This document shows, one piece after another, positions 13,478 to 16,589 of a stretch of 16,589 nucleotides of DNA. The notes beneath the pieces are model-generated. The model was given only the letters and a program-made list of their open reading frames with translations. It did no database searches and was not told the origin of the DNA. A program made the translations under genes and the position numbers. This DNA comes from an uncultured Prevotella sp. (GTDB taxonomy: Bacteria; Bacteroidota; Bacteroidia; Bacteroidales; Bacteroidaceae). How positions within the stretch are numbered: position 1 is the stretch's first letter; each line of letters starts with the position of its first letter. Where the stretch lies: positions 1-16,589 of the forward strand of contig CAJMAO010000027.1 in assembly GCA_905211345.1 (NCBI GenBank), in the 5' to 3' direction.

Positions 13478-14499
13478 GCGAGAGCATGTACTACGATGCA
13501 CACGACATCATGACGCGGAACGCCATGTTCAACTTCGTCGTCGGCGGGCGCGGAACAGGCAAGACGTATGACTTCAAGTACAAGCGGATAAGGCATTTCA
13601 TCAAGACTGGCAAACAGTTCATCTACCTGCGCAGGTACAAGTCGGAGTTCGACGACAAGCAGGAGTTCTTTCAGGATATTGTCGACCGCTTTCCATCGTG
13701 GGAGTTCAAAGTCGAGGGAATGAAAGGATACATCAGAAAGGTCGCAATAGGTGATGAAAAGCCAGAGAAATGGCGTGTGCTATGTTTCTTCATCACGTTG
13801 GCAAACGCGTTGACCAAAAAGTCTGTACCCTATCCCGACGTTGATATGATAGGATTTGACGAGTTCATAATTGACAAGGGTTCGTTACACTACTTGCAAA
13901 ACGAGTTGAAGCAGTTTCAAGACTTCTACAACACGGTTGACCGATTTCAGGACAGGGTCAAGGTAATGTTCATGGCTAACGCCGTCGCACTGACTAACCC
14001 GTACTTCATCGGATGGAGATTGAAGCCGAGAAAGGGCAAACGCTTTCTCATGGCGCACAAGGGTTACATGTGCGTTGAGATTGTGCAGAGCGAAAAATTT
14101 AGGGCGCACGTTGACAAAACTAGGTTTGGCCAGATGATACGTGGAACGTCATACTACGATTACGCAGTTGGCAACATGTTCTATGATGACAATGACAAGT
14201 TCATAGCCAAGAAGTCGGAGGAAGCGAGGTTCTATTTCGCGCTCCGATTCGACAACAGGACGGTTGGCGTGTGGGTGGACTACACGGAAGGCGTGTACTA
14301 CGTTTCACGCAGGTATCCGAAGGATGCGCTGGTTTACGTCTTGACAAAATCGGACATGCAGCCTAACCTGCTTATGATAGAGAAATCGAGCGTGGTGCTG
14401 CGGAGCGTGCGAAAGCTGTACATGCAGGGAAGCGTGTTCTTCGACACGATTGAAACGCGAGAGTTCTTTAACAACGTGTTCGACTACCTTGGTTTTTAG
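13474..14499 (+). CDS. DNA packaging ATPase (phi29 gp16-like)
   Basis: The 341-residue enzyme (phi29 gp16: 332) powers genome packaging at the portal. The N-terminal ATPase domain has Walker A GGRGTGKT at residues 24-31 and Walker B VDMIGFDEF at 123-131, with D129-E130 as the metal and catalytic pair. A basic, aromatic C-terminal region from about residue 210 (LKPRKGKRFLMAH and after) fits the nucleic-acid-binding domain of gp16. I chose the ATG at 13474 (ATGA overlap with the previous stop, GGGAGGTGAG upstream); longer readings would run through the hydrolase gene. In phi29 the ATPase gene follows the lysis genes, while here it precedes holin and amidase. The ATPase requires a packaging RNA in phi29. 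Confidence 0.93.
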   Translation: MSESMYYDAHDIMTRNAMFNFVVGGRGTGKTYDFKYKRIRHFIKTGKQFIYLRRYKSEFDDKQEFFQDIVDRFPSWEFKVEGMKGYIRKVAIGDEKPEKWRVLCFFITLANALTKKSVPYPDVDMIGFDEFIIDKGSLHYLQNELKQFQDFYNTVDRFQDRVKVMFMANAVALTNPYFIGWRLKPRKGKRFLMAHKGYMCVEIVQSEKFRAHVDKTRFGQMIRGTSYYDYAVGNMFYDDNDKFIAKKSEEARFYFALRFDNRTVGVWVDYTEGVYYVSRRYPKDALVYVLTKSDMQPNLLMIEKSSVVLRSVRKLYMQGSVFFDTIETREFFNNVFDYLGF

Positions 14500-14513
14500 A
14501 AAGGAGGTTGACA

Positions 14514-14696
14514 ATGGACACTGCTGTATTCGATATGGTGATTACGGCTGTCGGCAGCGTGGGGTTCCCAATCGTGGCATGCTGCTTCATGGGATGGCTT
14601 TACGTGAAGATGAACGACACGCTCAAAGACCTGACGCTTGCCATTACCGCGCTCACCACGAAGTTCGACGACCACGTAGACAAGATGGAGGAATAA
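14514..14696 (+). CDS. Holin-like membrane protein
   Basis: The 60-residue protein begins MDTAVFDMVITAVGSVGFPI and has one transmembrane segment (about residues 8-30, with GFPIVACCFMGWLYV), followed by a charged helix ending DDHVDKMEE. This layout, including the VGFPIV motif, matches short YvrJ/holin-like phage proteins. It would permeabilise the membrane so the amidase encoded one base downstream can reach the wall. AAAGGAGG (14500-14507) selects the ATG at 14514 over the TTG at 14508. With only one membrane helix, it could also be a small accessory membrane protein. Confidence 0.75.
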   Translation: MDTAVFDMVITAVGSVGFPIVACCFMGWLYVKMNDTLKDLTLAITALTTKFDDHVDKMEE

Positions 14697-14697
14697 C

Positions 14698-15426
14698 ATG
14701 CACATTGCGATTGCGGGCGGTCATTCCGCCATCGCGAGGGGAGCGTCGGGATACCTCGACGAGTACGAGTGCGACCGCGCTTTCGTAGCCCAGCTTATAG
14801 ACGCTTTCGATGCGCAGGGCTGGCACGTCACCGACTGCTCGAACGAGGAATCCGACGTTTCCGCAGAGCTTCGCGAGGAGTGCCGAACAGCCAACGCGAG
14901 CGGGGCAGACCTGTTCATTGCCGTTCATTTCAATGCGGGCGGCGGAACGGGTACCGAGGTCTGGCACTATCCCTATTCAATCGCCGAGACTTGCGCGAGG
15001 GAGGTGAGCCGCGAGCTTGCATCGGCTCTGGGCTTGCCGAACAGGGGAGCGAAGAGCACCGATGGGCTGTACGTCTTGAATCACACGGAAATGCCCGCCA
15101 TCCTCATCGAGGTGTGCTTCGTGGACACCGAGCAGGACGCGGAAGCCTGGCACGCGACGAGCTGGGACGCCCTTTGCGGCGCGGTGGTGCGCGGCCTGGG
15201 CGGAGATTACGAGAACGAGGAGGAAGATATGCTGACCGAGCATCAGGACAAGCTTTTAGCCACCATCTACGAGCAGGTAACGGGCACGTACGACCCTACG
15301 GGTCGCGGTATGAACTTCAACGACCACGATCATATCAAGTGGATTGCCAAGAAGGTGGCCGACAATGCCGAAGACATCAAGGCCGTCAAGGAGCAGCTTG
15401 CGGCGATTGCCGAGAAGCTGGGGTAG
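14698..15426 (+). CDS. N-acetylmuramoyl-L-alanine amidase (endolysin, Amidase_3 type)
   Basis: The 242-residue enzyme cuts between muramic acid and the peptide stem for lysis. Amidase_3 zinc and catalytic residues appear in order: H9 in AGGHS, E24 in DEYECD (E22 possible), H77 in FIAVHFNA and E138 in ILIEVCFVD. The catalytic domain ends near residue 170. An acidic linker (ENEEEDM) leads to a C-terminal segment with TGRGMNFNDHDHIKWIAKKV and a coiled-coil end (EDIKAVKEQLAAIAEKLG), presumably for wall targeting or dimerisation. There is no signal peptide, so it relies on the holin. It starts one base after the holin stop and is the last late gene before a strong terminator. Confidence 0.93.
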   Translation: MHIAIAGGHSAIARGASGYLDEYECDRAFVAQLIDAFDAQGWHVTDCSNEESDVSAELREECRTANASGADLFIAVHFNAGGGTGTEVWHYPYSIAETCAREVSRELASALGLPNRGAKSTDGLYVLNHTEMPAILIEVCFVDTEQDAEAWHATSWDALCGAVVRGLGGDYENEEEDMLTEHQDKLLATIYEQVTGTYDPTGRGMNFNDHDHIKWIAKKVADNAEDIKAVKEQLAAIAEKLG

Positions 15427-15484
15427 CCGCACCGCCCTCTGAGCGCTTCGGCAAGAAATGAGAAGGGCAGGAGAAGCAAAACGG

Positions 15485-15514
15485 AAGCAGCCCTCGAAAA
15501 GGGCTGCTTTTCTT
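15485..15514 (+). terminator. Late-operon rho-independent terminator
   Basis: AAGCAGCCC (15485-15493) and GGGCTGCTT (15501-15509) form a 9-bp stem with a 7-base loop (TCGAAAA), followed by TTCTTG. It closes the late operon and separates it from the promoter that begins two bases later. Confidence 0.9.
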
Positions 15515-15515
15515 G

Positions 15516-15544
15516 TTGACATGGCAAGTGGTTTTTGATACTAT
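15516..15544 (+). promoter_or_regulatory. Promoter of the right-end cassette, with copy 3 of the 19-bp motif
   Basis: TTGACA (15516-15521), a 17-base spacer and TACTAT (15539-15544) form a good promoter. The spacer and -10 include GCAAGTGGTTTTTGATACT (15524-15542), which matches the element at 1302-1320 at 16 of 19 positions. Shared elements suggest common regulation of left and right early genes. Confidence 0.8.
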
Positions 15545-15579
15545 TCTATTGCAGGCAAACCGATTGAAAGGAATGTGTT

Positions 15580-15825
15580 ATGACCAAGCTATTCTACTCG
15601 TACCGCGATGGGCAGGTGTACATGCTCCACAAGTACTGCCCATTGGAGCTGCTCATAGACGAGCAGATAAGCGGCGGAGACGGTCTGCTGATTTACGCCA
15701 GCGAGGAAGCGTTTGAGATTGTGGAGTACATGAACGGAAAGGAAACAGGTTATACAACCAAGGTGCGCCCGAGAACGGCCGAACCGCTGAACGGGGTCAT
15801 GTTGACGAAGGTGGGAGAGAAATGA
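15580..15825 (+). CDS. Small early protein of unknown function (81 aa)
   Basis: The protein starts MTKLFYSYRDGQVYMLHKYC and looks like a small alpha/beta domain: beta strands near both ends, and in the middle a segment LLIYASEEAFEIVEYMNGKE that combines strand and helix. There is no membrane segment or catalytic motif I recognise. GAAAGGA precedes the ATG with good spacing, and the promoter lies about 30 bases further up, so it should be the most strongly expressed gene of the right-end cassette. Its stop overlaps the next gene (ATGA). Right-end early genes of phi29-like phages usually act on host functions or stimulate replication. Confidence 0.75.
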   Translation: MTKLFYSYRDGQVYMLHKYCPLELLIDEQISGGDGLLIYASEEAFEIVEYMNGKETGYTTKVRPRTAEPLNGVMLTKVGEK

Positions 15826-16004
15826 TAATCTGCATTGCCTTGATTCTGTTCGGAACAGTGTTGATTTACTGCGCTTTGACAAGTACTGATTGCAACACGT
15901 GTTGGAGACGCCAGCACGAGGGCATAATCGCAGCCCGCGCAGGAATGGGCATAGTCGTCGTCGGTTGCCTTTTAGTTTGCTATCAGTTCGCGTATTGGGG
16001 GTAA
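15822..16004 (+). CDS. Small two-helix membrane protein, unknown function
   Basis: The 60-residue protein has two hydrophobic segments, IICIALILFGTVLIYCAL near the start and GMGIVVVGCLLVCYQFAYWG at the end, separated by a short cysteine-containing, charged loop (STDCNTCWRRQHEG) with the motif CNTC. It is probably a hairpin in the membrane. The start overlaps the previous stop and follows GGTGGGAGAG. The CxxC in the loop could bind metal or form a disulfide. It could be a second holin-type or superinfection-exclusion protein, but no direct evidence shows which. Confidence 0.7.
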   Translation: MIICIALILFGTVLIYCALTSTDCNTCWRRQHEGIIAARAGMGIVVVGCLLVCYQFAYWG

Positions 16005-16006
16005 AG

Positions 16007-16309
16007 ATGGTCGCAGAGTTCATGGAGTTTGAAACTCCAAGTGAACCGCAAATGGGTTCAGCTACCGCCGTTCAGTACAAGTACAACAACATGATACTTG
16101 ACCTGAGCGATGATTTGCAGGATGAAATTGGTGCACGTCGAGAACAGTTCGATTCCATTTCGAGGACTTGCTCTGATTTGGCCGCCCGAATTGGACGGGT
16201 CGATGTTGAAATGGAGACAAGGACGGAAAGGAACTTAAAACTTGCGGTTATCGGTATGACGATGGGGATGATTGGAATATGCGCAAGCGTGGCTTCTATG
16301 ATTTTGTAG
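16007..16309 (+). CDS. Coiled-coil protein with C-terminal membrane anchor
   Basis: The 100-residue protein starts MVAEFMEFETPSEPQMGSAT. Residues about 30-72 are heptad-like and charged (ILDLSDDLQDEIGARREQFD and further to METRTERN), predicting a coiled coil. The last 25 residues (LAVIGMTMGMIGICASVASM) form a membrane helix at the very C-terminus. The start is two bases after the previous stop and is probably coupled; longer in-frame readings overlap the previous gene. phi29 encodes gp16.7, a membrane-attached coiled-coil replication organiser, in its right-end early region, but its anchor is N-terminal and it has a DNA-binding C-terminal domain absent here. A similar role is only a guess. 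Confidence 0.7.
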   Translation: MVAEFMEFETPSEPQMGSATAVQYKYNNMILDLSDDLQDEIGARREQFDSISRTCSDLAARIGRVDVEMETRTERNLKLAVIGMTMGMIGICASVASMIL

Positions 16310-16341
16310 AATGTACTGATTCAAATACGAAAGGTGCGTCT

Positions 16342-16527
16342 ATGCTATCTGCACATGAGGATGTTAAGTATGAATACTGGCGCGACGGTGAACTTATCGT
16401 TTCGTTCACAGACAAGGACAAGGCTATAAACCATTACAAGAAACAATGCAAACAAGCACCGACATCCTTGCACACAATCTTCAAAGTTGTCCCTACCCGT
16501 AAAAACATTGTTCAATGGGTGCCGTAG
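16342..16527 (+). CDS. Small right-end protein of unknown function (61 aa)
   Basis: The protein starts MLSAHEDVKYEYWRDGELIV and is charged, with beta strands (KYEYWRDGELIVSF), a helix (DKDKAINHYKKQCK) and a C-terminal strand region (TIFKVVPTRKNIVQWVP). AAAGG lies about eight bases before the ATG at 16342, which I prefer to the ATG at 16279 that would overlap the membrane anchor of the previous gene. It is the last gene, about 30 bases before the terminal repeat. No family recognised. Confidence 0.65.
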   Translation: MLSAHEDVKYEYWRDGELIVSFTDKDKAINHYKKQCKQAPTSLHTIFKVVPTRKNIVQWVP

Positions 16528-16543
16528 ACAGAGATAATGTTGT

Positions 16544-16589
16544 ACCTTGTTCCCTCCGTCCCTCATGTCCTCCTCACGCTGTACAAGGT
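16544..16589. other. Short inverted repeat folding the right end
   Basis: ACCTTGT (16544-16550) is complementary to ACAAGGT at the very end (16583-16589), so a displaced right-end single strand could fold back with a 7-bp stem. The left end has no equivalent copy outside its own repeat. Confidence 0.45.
16557..16589. repeat. Right inverted terminal repeat (33 bp)
   Basis: The last 33 bases are the exact reverse complement of 54-86. Similarity stops immediately inside the repeat on both sides. As the right end of the window coincides with the end of the repeat, this end may be the true genome terminus, where the terminal protein would be attached. Confidence 0.9.

Noticed and set aside
14769..15461. 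230-aa frame in the amidase region
   Set aside because: Arg/Gly-rich shadow of the amidase, whose zinc ligands are intact in the other frame.
1..16589. CRISPR arrays, insertion sequences, integrase or attachment sites
   Set aside because: No regularly spaced repeats, transposase or recombinase motifs were seen on either strand.

Overview
The window looks like an essentially complete small linear genome (about 16.5 kb) of a lytic, phi29-like podovirus. Genome size, protein-primed replication genes, inverted terminal repeats and the order of morphogenesis genes all match the phi29/Picovirinae-type plan. The host is probably a Gram-positive bacterium: Shine-Dalgarno sites are strong (GAAAGGAGG type), promoters are plain TTGACA/TATAAT, and the lysis and tail enzymes target peptidoglycan. 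A gut actinobacterium of the Coriobacteriia type is my tentative guess, but nothing in the window proves it. There is no integrase, repressor/integration module, tRNA or CRISPR array.

Layout. The ends carry a 33-bp inverted repeat (54-86 and 16557-16589). Positions 1-53 in front of the left repeat duplicate 90-142 and are probably an assembly artefact or a tandem end duplication. One tiny membrane-protein gene (87-266, minus strand) faces the left end and is driven by a consensus promoter; every other gene is on the plus strand. The left early region (about 330-4900) holds small unknown proteins, a probable ssDNA-binding protein, the terminal protein, the protein-primed family B DNA polymerase and a 55-residue ribbon-helix-helix protein. 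A strong promoter (4898-4926) starts inside the end of that regulator gene. It is followed by about 165 nt of non-coding sequence that folds like the phi29 packaging RNA.

The late region (5114-15426) encodes scaffold, major capsid protein with a C-terminal Ig-like domain, tail knob protein with a membrane-active loop, portal, lower collar, two appendage or fibre proteins, a tail-tip peptidoglycan hydrolase (lysozyme-like plus NlpC/P60), packaging ATPase, holin and amidase. A rho-independent terminator (15485-15514) ends it. A separate promoter then drives a right-end cassette of four small unknown genes, two of them predicted membrane proteins.

How it works together: terminal protein primes the polymerase at the inverted repeats, the SSB-like protein covers displaced strands, and the RHH protein may control the switch to late transcription. 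The portal, ATPase and candidate packaging RNA would form the packaging motor. The tail knob and its hydrolase deliver DNA, and holin plus amidase release progeny. The most exciting item is the candidate packaging RNA at 4933-5097: its 5' domain length, fold topology and loop-loop complementarity all parallel phi29 pRNA. A 19-bp motif recurring at three places in front of early genes is a second unexplained regulatory signal.
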